Shown piece after piece: positions 1 to 7,608 of a stretch of 64,000 bases of DNA. Position 1 is the first letter of the stretch; every line of letters begins with the position of its first letter. The notes under the pieces were generated by a model, which was not told the origin of the DNA, did no database searches, and saw only the letters and a program-made list of their open reading frames with translations. The stretch lies in contig JAUNOK010000010.1 in the NCBI GenBank assembly GCA_030537195.1, forward strand, positions 1 to 64,000, read 5' to 3'. The DNA is from Eubacteriales bacterium. GTDB taxonomy: Bacteria; Bacillota; Clostridia; Lachnospirales; Lachnospiraceae. A program made the translations under genes and the position numbers.

Positions 1-510
1 AAATGCATCGTACTTATCTTCAACTGCAACATACGCTCTGTAATCAGGAGTTATTCCTATTATAGTACCTGTAACTGCACTGTCCTTTACAAGTGTCTCT
101 GACTTTTCAAGATATTTGTTAATTCTCATAGTAGCTGCAAGTCTGCCACTCTTATCTATATAGAGGGCAACGAGATACTCTGAGCCTTCTGATACATGTG
201 TTGTCTGTTCCTTGTATGGCATTAAGAGGTCTTTTTCAAGTCCCCAGTCAAGAAATGCGCCGATACCTGTAACCTGTGATACTTTAAGTCTCTTAAGTTC
301 TCCAAGCTGAATCTTTGGCTTATTAGTAGTTGCAATAAGTCTGTCGCTTGAATCCCTGTAAACAAATACTGTGAGAGCATCTCCCACTTCAACATCCTCT
401 GGAACCTGTTTCTTAGGAAGAAGAACCTTATCCTCTTCTGTTCCAAGATATACTCCGAAATCTGTTACCTTTACAATGTTAAGACACTGTGTTTTTCCTA
501 ACTCTATCAT
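1..510 (-). CDS. CvfB/YitL-like S1 RNA-binding protein, 3' end outside the window
   Basis: The reading frame runs from an ATG at 508-510 leftwards off the window edge, giving 170 codons of the N-terminal part. The protein starts MIELGKTQCLNIVKVTDFGV and shows repeated S1/OB-fold-like segments, including VTDFGVYLG, FLDWGLEKDLLMPY and GTIIGITPDYRAYV. This order matches the CvfB (YitL) family, RNA-binding proteins of about 280-300 residues with tandem S1 domains and a C-terminal winged helix. The C-terminal part would lie upstream of position 1 and cannot be seen. In Firmicutes the family has been linked to virulence gene expression in Staphylococcus; its role here is inferred only by family. 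The gene stands apart from the tRNA to its right. Confidence 0.8.
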   Translation of the reverse strand, partial: MIELGKTQCLNIVKVTDFGVYLGTEEDKVLLPKKQVPEDVEVGDALTVFVYRDSSDRLIATTNKPKIQLGELKRLKVSQVTGIGAFLDWGLEKDLLMPYKEQTTHVSEGSEYLVALYIDKSGRLAATMRINKYLEKSETLVKDSAVTGTIIGITPDYRAYVAVEDKYDAF

Positions 511-580
511 AACAACACCTATGCTGGCAGCTTCACCAGCCCTTTCTTAATAATTCCCGTGCGCTCATCTCTGCTCGCAC

Positions 581-611
581 AAAAAAACCTCTCGTATGAC
601 TACGAGAGGTT
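581..611 (-). terminator. Rho-independent terminator after tRNA-Gln
   Basis: An 11-bp perfect stem (586-596 with 601-611) has a 4-base loop and is followed on the minus strand by a run of five Ts. It starts 6 bases after the tRNA 3' end and so ends the tRNA transcript. Confidence 0.85.
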
Positions 612-616
612 TCTAG

Positions 617-689
617 CTGGGCTTGAGGGATTCGAACCCCCGAAGTGCTGGAATCAGAATCCAGTGCCTTACCACTTGGCGAAAGCCCA
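617..689 (-). tRNA. tRNA-Gln (anticodon CTG)
   Basis: The minus strand folds into a complete 73-nt cloverleaf. The acceptor stem is TGGGCTT paired with AAGCCCA, so it opens with the U1-A72 pair typical of bacterial tRNA-Gln. The anticodon arm is CTGGA-TTCTGAT-TCCAG, which places CTG at positions 34-36 (reads CAG, Gln). The T arm contains GGTTCGAATCC. The discriminator base is G and CCA is not encoded, as is usual for many Firmicute tRNA genes. A strong terminator follows directly, so it is transcribed alone or as the last gene of its unit. Confidence 0.95.
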
Positions 690-816
690 ATGTCGTGACG
701 ACATGCTGTATTATACATGAACATTTTTTATAATGCAAGCACTTTTTTAAAAAAATTCAAAAATTTTCAAAATGCCGGAATGACCTATAAAAATTTTATA
801 AACCCCCGCTTTTTCG

Positions 817-845
817 TTGACCTTGTAGCAATATTAAATTAATAT
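817..845 (+). promoter_or_regulatory. Sigma-A-like promoter
   Basis: TTGACC (817-822), a 17-base spacer and TAATAT (840-845) lie 33 bases before the ATG of the next membrane protein gene, whose ribosome site AAGGAG follows. Confidence 0.55.
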
Positions 846-878
846 AGAGGTACATTTTTACAAGGAGTATATTATAAT

Positions 879-1418
879 ATGAATAAAAAGAACTCATTAT
901 TAGTTATTATAGGAATTTTTCTGATCTGTACAAGATTCTGGGTTTCCTTCGGTACCGTTAACATTGATGTAACTAACGATATTGTTGGATATATCCTTAT
1001 ATTTATTGGTATGAAAGATCTTAAAGCGCTTAATTCACGTTTTAAGAAAGGTATGATTCTTTCACTTGCAGGACTTGCCGGTGCAATACTTTCACAGTAC
1101 CTTATTGCAAAATCATGGCCTATACCAGAGACTATGTACTCTATCGCAATCGGTATAAGCGTCGTATTTGCAATATATTTTACTTATTATTATACAGAAG
1201 CTCTTGTTATGGAAGCCCGTATTCAGGAGAAGTCAGCTGTCACAAGAAACTATCAGGTAACCTGGCTTCTTATGTCTGCCGGAATATTTGTACACTACTT
1301 CGCATTCAAATCAACTATAACAATGTGGTCTATTCTTGTTGAGGCCCTCATTGCTGTAATCACAATCTATTATTGTTTTTTAGTTTTTTCAACAAGCAAA
1401 CAGCTTTACGAAGACTGA
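879..1418 (+). CDS. Small multi-pass membrane protein of unknown function
   Basis: This 179-residue protein is almost entirely hydrophobic, with about five membrane segments: residues ~5-25, 33-45, 58-75, 85-105 and 125-165. An AAGGAG ribosome site precedes the ATG. I recognise no family. The charged stretch RIQEKSAVTRN around residue 115 probably forms a cytoplasmic loop. It has its own promoter and a weak hairpin after the stop codon (1420-1449), so it may be monocistronic. The following PII gene is on the same strand 123 bases on, but no functional link can be read from the sequence. Confidence 0.6.
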   Translation: MNKKNSLLVIIGIFLICTRFWVSFGTVNIDVTNDIVGYILIFIGMKDLKALNSRFKKGMILSLAGLAGAILSQYLIAKSWPIPETMYSIAIGISVVFAIYFTYYYTEALVMEARIQEKSAVTRNYQVTWLLMSAGIFVHYFAFKSTITMWSILVEALIAVITIYYCFLVFSTSKQLYED

Positions 1419-1419
1419 T

Positions 1420-1449
1420 AGCTTAACATTGTTCAATGAATGTCAAGCT
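1420..1449 (+). terminator. Weak hairpin after the membrane protein gene
   Basis: An 11-base inverted repeat with one mismatch surrounds an 8-base loop. It directly follows the stop codon but is followed only by a short T-rich stretch, so termination would be inefficient. Confidence 0.35.
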
Positions 1450-1541
1450 GTTATTTACATTATTCGTTTGTACCGCAAGGTTGTTGACTTTTGCCAGACG
1501 CAGTGTTTTAATGATGTCGTCAGCACGAAAGGATATTAATT

Positions 1542-1880
1542 ATGAAAAAGTTAGAGATTATTATCAGACCTGAAAGACTTGATGATCTTAAGACCATCCT
1601 TAATAGTAATGGTGCGCATGGACTTATGATTTCCAATATAATGGGATACGGAAGCCAGCGTGGACATAAGCAGGTTTACAATGGTGTTGATTTCGGTGGC
1701 AATCTTCTTCCTAAGGTAAAAGTCGAGTCCATTGTATCAGATGAGACTTACGAAGAGATTATTGACCAGATAATCGAGCAGATTAACACTGGTGAGTACG
1801 GTGATGGCAAGATATTTGTTTATGACGTATATGATGCTATCAGAATCCGTACAGGCGAGCGTGGAACAGACGCTTTATAA
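1542..1880 (+). CDS. PII family nitrogen regulatory protein (GlnB/GlnK-like)
   Basis: The 112-residue length, the N-terminus MKKLEIIIRPERLDDLK, the T-loop GYGSQRGHKQVYNG, the LLPKVKVE strand and the C-terminal GDGKIFVYDV...RIRTGERG are all classic PII. PII trimers bind ATP/ADP and 2-oxoglutarate and report nitrogen status to partner proteins. Counting from Met1, Tyr46 is kept but position 51, the uridylylated tyrosine in enterobacterial GlnB, is Phe. This protein therefore cannot be controlled by uridylylation at that site; in Firmicutes PII acts mainly by effector binding anyway. No amtB gene is adjacent, and a type III glutamine synthetase lies 8 kb away on the same strand. A terminator follows. 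Confidence 0.93.
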   Translation: MKKLEIIIRPERLDDLKTILNSNGAHGLMISNIMGYGSQRGHKQVYNGVDFGGNLLPKVKVESIVSDETYEEIIDQIIEQINTGEYGDGKIFVYDVYDAIRIRTGERGTDAL

Positions 1881-1906
1881 TTTCATATTAATTATTGGTT
1901 ATCAAC

Positions 1907-1955
1907 GGGGATAACAGTCGGGATTAATTACTACCTGACCGTTATCTCCTTTTTT
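1907..1955 (+). terminator. Rho-independent terminator of the PII gene
   Basis: A 16-bp stem with a few G-U type mismatches (1907-1922 with 1935-1950) is followed by six Ts on the plus strand. Confidence 0.7.
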
Positions 1956-2000
1956 GTATATAACTTTCGCTATCTGTATCCCATAACCGTACAGATATAT

Positions 2001-2038
2001 AAAATGGGGTCACAGGAAACTACCCAGCCTGTGACCCC
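2001..2038 (-). terminator. Terminator between converging genes
   Basis: An 11-bp perfect stem (GGGGTCACAGG at 2006-2016 pairing with 2028-2038) is followed on the minus strand by ATTTTATATA. It lies 16 bases after the YesL-like gene on the minus strand and may also stop read-through in the other direction, where CCCCTTTTT follows. Confidence 0.65.
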
Positions 2039-2053
2039 GCCCCTTTTTAGGAG

Positions 2054-2773
2054 TTATTCTTCTTTATCATCTGTTGAATCTTCGATTACATCTTCTATTG
2101 TATTCTCTGTAATATCTTTAGATTCCCCATCCTCTATAGCATCCGGTTCATCTTTCTTAACCATATCTTTCTCGAGCTTCTTGAATATACTTGAAAAGAT
2201 ATATGAATCAACATACAGTATCAATGGTATTGTTACTATAAATGCAGTGAAATATATGCATGAGAAATATATCAGTCCGACAGTTGCTATAAGCATGATT
2301 ATTGTCTGTGGAAGATGATGCATACATATAATAAGTGCATTCTTAAGTGTTCCAAAAAGCTTATTATCATATCTTGAAAGCATTGCGAATGAGTAAAGCA
2401 TTATTCCTGCCCATATTGCCATAACACCAACTACAACAAATATAAACAGGCTTCCTATCTGTGAGCCCTGAACAAGTCCCCACTGTACGCTTGCTCTTAA
2501 ATCAATAAAGAGAAGGAAGCCTATAACTGCATGTACAATCTCTAACAGAAGTCCCTGTACAAAGTTCATCTTGAATGACTTCCAGAAGTCCTTGAAAACA
2601 TAACTTTCTTCATCGCGCACCAGTTTTATTCCTGAATAAAATGCTGCTGTAAGCGATGCTCCTATTGTTACAACTGGCAGACAAAATACAACTGTAATAA
2701 CTGCCAGTATTATGAAGTCACCTGCCTTGGTGAGTCCTCTAAAAAGTTTTCCATCTAATCCAAATCCATTCAT
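2054..2773 (-). CDS. YesL-like membrane protein (DUF624)
   Basis: The 239-residue protein begins MNGFGLDGKLFRGLTKAGDF and continues through five or six hydrophobic segments to an acidic tail rich in Asp and Glu. The N-terminal pattern GLTKAGDFIILAVITVVFCLPVVTIGAS is characteristic of the DUF624/YesL family, membrane proteins often found beside carbohydrate transporters and regulators. The length (about 210-240 residues) fits. No sugar genes are adjacent here. The tail (about residues 205-239) carries nearly 20 acidic residues and is an unusual extension. Function is unknown; the family call rests on the N-terminal motif. Confidence 0.75.
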   Translation of the reverse strand: MNGFGLDGKLFRGLTKAGDFIILAVITVVFCLPVVTIGASLTAAFYSGIKLVRDEESYVFKDFWKSFKMNFVQGLLLEIVHAVIGFLLFIDLRASVQWGLVQGSQIGSLFIFVVVGVMAIWAGIMLYSFAMLSRYDNKLFGTLKNALIICMHHLPQTIIMLIATVGLIYFSCIYFTAFIVTIPLILYVDSYIFSSIFKKLEKDMVKKDEPDAIEDGESKDITENTIEDVIEDSTDDKEE

Positions 2774-2932
2774 AATTATATACCCCTTTGCTTAAACACT
2801 ATGATTATACAAGACCTGTCATAAAAATCAAAGAATTTTTCATATATATTTCTTAAATGTTTATAAAAGCGGTTTTTTTGCCTTAATATTTGTGATAAAC
2901 TGTTAAACAATAACGATTATTAAGGAGTGTTT

Positions 2933-3634
2933 ATGGCTAAAGGAAATAACATTCATGACGAAATCAAAGAACAGCGCAAAAAGCTTAAAGATTTGTCTTT
3001 TTCAGATAAAATTAAATACATATGGAGCTACTACTGGATTCCAATTGTAGGTGTTATACTTGCAGTTGTATTCGCAGTTTCTCTTATAACTTCTATTGTT
3101 AAGAACAATTATGATACTGTATGTTTCGTTGCTGTACTTGATGGCAAGATGACCGGTTACGAAGATGATACTGATATGCTTACAACCGGCCTTACAGACT
3201 ATCTTGGAATTGATGGAAAGAAACAACAGGTTGATTTCTCGTATACATTTTCACTGAAAGAAGTGGCAATGGATCAGGAAGCATATGTTTCAGCTAATAA
3301 GTTATATACTTACGCATCAACAGGCTCGCTTGACGGATATCTGTCTGAACGCGAGTATATTGATTATTTCTGCACTGACAAGGATATATTCTTCTGCGAT
3401 TTGCGCGATATATTCTCTGATGAGGAATTAGAGCAGTTAGATGATTACATTGTATACTTCACTAACACTGCCGGAGAAACATATCCTATCGCTGTAGATA
3501 TCTCCAAAGCCCCTGTAATCAAAGACAGCGACCTCAATATGACAGACCCTTGCTATGGTGTTGTGTCATCATCAAAGTATCAGACCAACGCCGCTGATTT
3601 TATAAGATACGTATTTAATATGAAGAAGGCCTGA
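2933..3634 (+). CDS. Single-pass membrane protein of unknown function
   Basis: The ATG at 2933 is preceded by AAGGAG five bases upstream; a GTG six bases earlier overlaps that ribosome site and is unlikely to be used. The 233-residue product has a charged N-terminal segment (KEQRKKLKDLSFSDKIKYI), one membrane helix at about residues 36-58 and an acidic extracellular domain with many Tyr and Asp residues. This architecture is common in Lachnospiraceae proteins of unknown role. It ends 5 bases before the convergent acetyltransferase gene, with no visible terminator between the two. Confidence 0.6.
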   Translation: MAKGNNIHDEIKEQRKKLKDLSFSDKIKYIWSYYWIPIVGVILAVVFAVSLITSIVKNNYDTVCFVAVLDGKMTGYEDDTDMLTTGLTDYLGIDGKKQQVDFSYTFSLKEVAMDQEAYVSANKLYTYASTGSLDGYLSEREYIDYFCTDKDIFFCDLRDIFSDEELEQLDDYIVYFTNTAGETYPIAVDISKAPVIKDSDLNMTDPCYGVVSSSKYQTNAADFIRYVFNMKKA

Positions 3635-3639
3635 TGTAA

Positions 3640-4338
3640 TCACAGCTTTCTTCTATATATATTCATCCCGTCTGTATCGCCTGCATACAATGTGAAACCA
3701 AGTTTCAATGCAAGCTTAATGGACGGGATATTTGTTTTCATGGTGCAGATATACAACTCTTCTAACTCGAACCTGTCTTTAGCAAGCTCCACTATCTGGC
3801 TCATAACTTCCCATGCCACATGCTTTCCCTGCCAGCTTTTCTTAACAAGATAGCCCAGTTCCTGACAATTCTGACCATCTATGCTGCGGTTCTCGATTCC
3901 CGCCCTTGCCACAAGCTCACCTGTCGTCTTATCGAACACAAGCCACAGCCCGTACCCGAAGAAGCCGTACATATTCTCAATGTATTTTATTGTAAATGCT
4001 TTCTCATCCTCATATTCATGCAGCTGCTCCACATATTGGCAGTCTGAAAGTGTCTGATATAATTCGTATAAATGTGGTAAATCCCCAACCGTCATCTCCC
4101 TTATAACAAATCTTTCTGTCTCTGCAATCACAAGCGGCTCATTGTATTTTCTGGCACATACTAGTTCTAACATGTCATCATCAATATCTTCCTCATCATA
4201 TACAACATATGAAGCTTTTCCCCAATAGGCTTCCCCAAGTCCTATATCAGGAATTTCCAGTGTTCCATCTGGCTTTTGCATGTCTTTGTCATTAATTATT
4301 ATTGTTCTGCCTTTACCCATATCAATACATTTTCTCAT
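3640..4338 (-). CDS. GNAT family N-acetyltransferase
   Basis: The 232-residue protein has an N-terminal extension of about 70 residues, then a GNAT domain of the RimJ/RimL type: FVIREMTVGDLPHLYELY (about 75-95), a central GYGLWLVFDKTTGELVARAGIENR strand pair, the acetyl-CoA segment LGYLVKKSWQGKHVAWEVM (Q-x-x-G/A type), and the C-terminal TNIPSIKLALKLGFTLY. Such enzymes transfer acetyl groups from acetyl-CoA to protein N-termini or small amines; the substrate cannot be read. The N-terminal acidic segment (YDEEDIDDDMLELV) is not part of the fold. Confidence 0.8.
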   Translation of the reverse strand: MRKCIDMGKGRTIIINDKDMQKPDGTLEIPDIGLGEAYWGKASYVVYDEEDIDDDMLELVCARKYNEPLVIAETERFVIREMTVGDLPHLYELYQTLSDCQYVEQLHEYEDEKAFTIKYIENMYGFFGYGLWLVFDKTTGELVARAGIENRSIDGQNCQELGYLVKKSWQGKHVAWEVMSQIVELAKDRFELEELYICTMKTNIPSIKLALKLGFTLYAGDTDGMNIYRRKL

Positions 4339-4481
4339 ATATGCCTCTTAATAGTTCTTCCACTAATAATTGTTTCTAAAGTTTTAATTTGACTTTTTAT
4401 ACTGTAGTATTTAGAATTAATTACATCACATTTTGCTCATGCAGACAAGCGGGCAATTTAATGAATTTCAGGAGGAATAAT

Positions 4482-5000
4482 ATGGCTAATCCAATAGTTA
4501 CATTTACAATGGAAAACGGCGATGTGATGAAAGCTGAGCTTTATCCAGAAATCGCACCTACATCAGTTAATAATTTCGTTAATCTTGTTCAGAAGGGATT
4601 CTATGACGGACTTATATTCCACAGAGTAATCGCAGGCTTCATGATTCAGGGTGGAGACCCAGAAGGAACAGGTATGGGCGGTCCTGGTTACTCTATCAAG
4701 GGTGAATTCGCATCTAACGGATTCAAGAACGATTTAAAGCACACAAGAGGTGTTCTTTCAATGGCTCGTTCTATGAGACCTGATTCTGCAGGTTCACAGT
4801 TCTTCATCATGCACCAGAACGCTCCACATCTTGATGGAGATTATGCTGCATTCGGTAAGCTTATTGAAGGCGAAGATGTTCTTGACAAGATTGCAGGCGT
4901 AGACACAGATTACAGCGACAGACCTAGAAAGCCACAGGTTATGAAGACTGTTACTGTTGAGACATTTGGTGAGGAATATCCAGAACCAGAGAAGTTATAA
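4482..5000 (+). CDS. Cyclophilin-type peptidyl-prolyl cis-trans isomerase
   Basis: The ATG at 4482 follows AGGAGG with ideal spacing, giving 172 residues; an upstream in-frame extension lacks a ribosome site. Cyclophilin signatures are present: the catalytic FHRVIAGFMIQGGDP (about 47-61), GVLSMAR, and the AGSQFFIMHQNAPHLDGDYAAFG block (about 105-127). The active-site Arg in FHRV, the Gln of QGG and the Phe of QFF are conserved. No signal peptide is seen, so it works in the cytoplasm in protein folding. A terminator follows 20 bases after the stop codon. Confidence 0.93.
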   Translation: MANPIVTFTMENGDVMKAELYPEIAPTSVNNFVNLVQKGFYDGLIFHRVIAGFMIQGGDPEGTGMGGPGYSIKGEFASNGFKNDLKHTRGVLSMARSMRPDSAGSQFFIMHQNAPHLDGDYAAFGKLIEGEDVLDKIAGVDTDYSDRPRKPQVMKTVTVETFGEEYPEPEKL

Positions 5001-5020
5001 TAAGATTCTTGATATAATTA

Positions 5021-5055
5021 AAAGGCGGATACAGTTAATAACTGTACCCGCCTTT
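5021..5055 (+). terminator. Terminator, probably bidirectional
   Basis: AAAGGCGG-type stem of 15 bp with one mismatch (5021-5035 with 5040-5054) and a 4-base loop sits between the convergent cyclophilin and TPM-domain genes, 20 bases from each. Confidence 0.65.
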
Positions 5056-5074
5056 GTTGTTATCTGGTTATTAT

Positions 5075-5842
5075 CTAGAAATGTCCACCGGAACTGCGGC
5101 TTCCACCTCCGCCCCCGCCACCACTGTGACTACTGTTGTTATGTTCAATATGTCTTTTAACAACTGTTGTATTAATGAATATATCTCTTCTGTCATTAAC
5201 CTTAAAGTTGTGGTCTTTCGTATATTCTGTACTGCTTACTGTCATTCTTGCTTTGGCATTATGCATCATTGTAAGAACTGCGGCAACCGCAACACCTAAT
5301 GCAATAAGAAGCTTTATCCACATTTTGTATGTAAGTTTCTTGACTATACTTGTAGTCATACACATATTCATATTCCTGACATACTTGGAAAATGCTTTGT
5401 AATAATTATCATCTGAAAGATACTTCTCACTTGCTTCCCTTATACTGTCAAGCTTGCTTGCTGACATAGAATCATAAGCCTTTCCTCTTTCGAAGATTCT
5501 GTCAGCTCTTGACTTCATGTCAACACCATATATTACTGCATTCTCTGAATATCCATTATTGTCAAGAAACTGTTCAAGATAGCTGTCCATTGCACTGTAA
5601 TCATGACCGATATTAGTTGTGATAATAACAATATCGCACTCTGAATCCTCAGATACCTTCTTACACTGGCTCTTTAACTTACTCACTTCATCAGAAGTAA
5701 GAATTCCAGCATTGTCATATACATATTCCTTGGAAGAATCCGCATAAGCATCAGTTTTCATGCTGAATAACACACCCACGCACATAAAGCACGCCATAAT
5801 TACGCTCATGAGAGCCTTAATTCTATTATTAATCTTCATCAT
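5075..5842 (-). CDS. TPM-domain protein with a glycine-rich C-terminus
   Basis: The 255-residue protein has a signal peptide (residues ~1-35), a TPM domain opening VYDNAGILTSDEVSKLKSQC (about 41-60), a second membrane segment at about 175-192 and a tail ending in HSGGGGGGGSRSSGGHF. TPM domains occur in the thylakoid protein TLP18.3 (phosphatase) and in the bacterial YgcG family; a Gly-rich tail after a membrane helix is usual for that family. The start codon overlaps the stop codon of the preceding zinc-ribbon gene by four bases, so the two are translationally coupled and probably act in one membrane-associated process, as yet unknown. Confidence 0.8.
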   Translation of the reverse strand: MMKINNRIKALMSVIMACFMCVGVLFSMKTDAYADSSKEYVYDNAGILTSDEVSKLKSQCKKVSEDSECDIVIITTNIGHDYSAMDSYLEQFLDNNGYSENAVIYGVDMKSRADRIFERGKAYDSMSASKLDSIREASEKYLSDDNYYKAFSKYVRNMNMCMTTSIVKKLTYKMWIKLLIALGVAVAAVLTMMHNAKARMTVSSTEYTKDHNFKVNDRRDIFINTTVVKRHIEHNNSSHSGGGGGGGSRSSGGHF

Positions 5843-6864
5843 ATGAACAACAGCCCTCCAAACATAGTAATAATAAGTGTAACAAGGAATATTCCCACTC
5901 CGAAGCCAAATGCTTTCTTTCCGCTTATTGGTCTGTCAGCAACAATCTTTCCTGTCTGTCCGTTAAGCATGAACTGGAAATTCTTCTTGCCAAATCTGTA
6001 ATTAAGCACCCACACAGGGAACAATGCATACTGGCTTCCTGTCGGACGCATTGTTATGTCATTGTGAATTACATTAACTGATGAATAACCCGTAATTGTT
6101 GACCTTGCGATATCTGTTATGTATTTATCAGCTCTTCTTGTGGCTCTCTCCTGTATCTGGTCAGCTGTATAGTTATATCTTTCTGAAAGATATCCTGAAA
6201 GATAAGGCATTGAAAATGCTGTCAGATCATTATAATTAAATGGCTCTAATTTATCCATCGCATCATCAGGCATCTTTTCTGATGCATCTGCTGGAATCTT
6301 CTCAAACTCTGCAGAAATATTTCTGAACACCTGAAAATGGTCGGTGTATATGTACTCTGTATCACCGCTTCTTGTTGTTCTGACCTTCTCTGCATTAGCA
6401 TGCATATCAGTCTGTGCTGAATAATCATATAGCCAGTAAGGTACATACAGACCGCTTATTTTCTCAATTGTTGAACTTCTTGACAAAGCAGACGGTGTGA
6501 GTGGTCCTTTCTTGCACCAGCCCTTGTATATCTCTACAGCTTTATTCTTGTCAATCTTAAAAGGTATGATTGATGATGGTTTGAATCCTCCCTTAAGTCT
6601 GTCCTCCATAAGCGTCGGATTACCACAGAATGAACAGAATGTCGCTGATGTATATTCGTCTGCAACCAGTTCAGCACCGCATGTATTACAACGATACACC
6701 TTCATTTCATTATCATATTCTCCTTCTGTGCTGTTCTGTGAATATTTCTGTTCGTATTCATGTACATCAATCTGCATTCCGCATGACGGACACCCTAATT
6801 TCTGTGTTGTGCTGTCAAACTCCATAGCTGCACCACACCCAGGACATTTGTAAATTGTTGGCAT
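5839..6864 (-). CDS. Zinc-ribbon membrane protein
   Basis: The 341-residue protein opens with four CxxC pairs: CPGC (7-10), CPSC (25-28), then CNTC (about 59-62) and CSFC (about 77-80), forming two zinc ribbons. A long beta-rich region follows, and residues ~318-340 form a C-terminal membrane helix. This layout matches proteins annotated as zinc-ribbon or 'TFIIB-type zinc finger' domain proteins that are widely paired with TPM-domain genes in Clostridia. It is the first gene of a two-gene operon and overlaps the TPM gene by four bases. The biochemical role is not known. Confidence 0.7.
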   Translation of the reverse strand: MPTIYKCPGCGAAMEFDSTTQKLGCPSCGMQIDVHEYEQKYSQNSTEGEYDNEMKVYRCNTCGAELVADEYTSATFCSFCGNPTLMEDRLKGGFKPSSIIPFKIDKNKAVEIYKGWCKKGPLTPSALSRSSTIEKISGLYVPYWLYDYSAQTDMHANAEKVRTTRSGDTEYIYTDHFQVFRNISAEFEKIPADASEKMPDDAMDKLEPFNYNDLTAFSMPYLSGYLSERYNYTADQIQERATRRADKYITDIARSTITGYSSVNVIHNDITMRPTGSQYALFPVWVLNYRFGKKNFQFMLNGQTGKIVADRPISGKKAFGFGVGIFLVTLIITMFGGLLFI

Positions 6865-6936
6865 ATTCCCCTCCTTAATCTACACTCGTTCATAATTTGT
6901 TCATATCTAATTCAATAAGATTTAACACTATGCACA

Positions 6937-6964
6937 TTGTTTCTTCACTTTTGTTAAATATAAT
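6937..6964 (+). promoter_or_regulatory. Sigma-A-like promoter of a candidate small RNA
   Basis: TTGTTT (6937-6942), a 16-base spacer and a perfect TATAAT (6959-6964) lie in a region with no plus-strand gene and are followed about 105 bases later by a strong plus-strand terminator. Confidence 0.5.
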
Positions 6965-6970
6965 TCAATC

Positions 6971-7075
6971 ATAAGAACAAGACAATATCTACTATATGTT
7001 TTTCATAAATCGAGTTGTTAATGAACAGCTCTCCTCCCTCTTTCACCGTCTGCTACTCCGGCAGACGGTGTTTTT
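6971..7075 (+). ncRNA. Candidate small RNA with a C/U-rich anti-Shine-Dalgarno segment
   Basis: The plus strand between the divergently placed zinc-ribbon gene and the next minus-strand gene has a promoter (TATAAT at 6959) and a clear terminator (7044-7075) but no gene with a ribosome site. The predicted transcript is about 105 nt. Just before the terminator it carries CTCTCCTCCCTCTTTC, which is complementary to Shine-Dalgarno sequences (GGAGG). Firmicute regulatory RNAs such as RsaE/RoxS use similar C-rich stretches to block ribosome sites. A 28-codon frame starts inside the RNA but lacks a ribosome site. The RNA call is inference from signals, not from family similarity. Confidence 0.45.
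7044..7075 (+). terminator. Rho-independent terminator on the plus strand
   Basis: CACCGTCTGC pairs perfectly with GCAGACGGTG (7044-7053 with 7061-7070), has a 7-base loop and is followed by five Ts. The minus strand has no T-run after the stem, so it serves a plus-strand transcript. Confidence 0.8.
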
Positions 7076-7092
7076 CATATAAGAATATTCTC

Positions 7093-7449
7093 TTACAGTA
7101 CCACAAATGAAGCAATAACTAACACTACTCCAATTATAATTATTATCTTTCCTCTTTTCTTATCTTTAGCAAGCTTTTCATTGTTCAGCCTTGCTTTCTC
7201 ATCATCAGGCATAATCTGTTCTTCATATGTCATTCTGACATCTCTTGCATCAAAGAATATGTTAAAATTATGCTTTGCCGTAAGATATGTTGCAAGTCCG
7301 ACAATAATTACAACAATTCCTGCAAGAAAAAGCATGAAGCCAATAAATGGAACATAACTTGTACCAGCATGGTCTTCACTATTATAGAAATCCATTGCTG
7401 TCTGGGTTTCTAATGCTACCCTGTTGATAAAAAATGTTAAATAACCCAT
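7093..7449 (-). CDS. Small two-helix membrane protein of unknown function
   Basis: The 118-residue protein has two membrane helices, residues ~34-58 and ~99-118, joined by a charged segment (YEEQIMPDDEKARLNNEKLAKDKKR). A strong AAAGGAG ribosome site precedes the ATG. I recognise no family. It is flanked by a plus-strand terminator on one side and the divergent aldolase gene on the other, so it is transcribed on its own. Confidence 0.6.
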   Translation of the reverse strand: MGYLTFFINRVALETQTAMDFYNSEDHAGTSYVPFIGFMLFLAGIVVIIVGLATYLTAKHNFNIFFDARDVRMTYEEQIMPDDEKARLNNEKLAKDKKRGKIIIIIGVVLVIASFVVL

Positions 7450-7608
7450 ACATATCTCCTTTCTCTTGATATTTTCAATATATACGCATAATTATACATC
7501 ATATTTCTTTGTATTAACACATAAATATCATTTAAATATTCCTTTTCATTTTTAATGATATGAGATATAATATTAGCATGCAAAATCGTGCAATGGAGGT
7601 AAAGAAAT

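Noticed and set aside
533-724. A 63-codon minus-strand frame
   Set aside because: It runs through the tRNA-Gln gene and its terminator; the tRNA cloverleaf explains the sequence.
5054-5402. Plus-strand frames opposite the TPM gene
   Set aside because: They mirror the Gly-rich tail and the membrane helix of the TPM-domain protein; the TPM frame has homology and a coupled start.
6997-7083. A 28-codon frame inside the candidate sRNA
   Set aside because: No ribosome site precedes its ATG, and the frame runs through the terminator stem.
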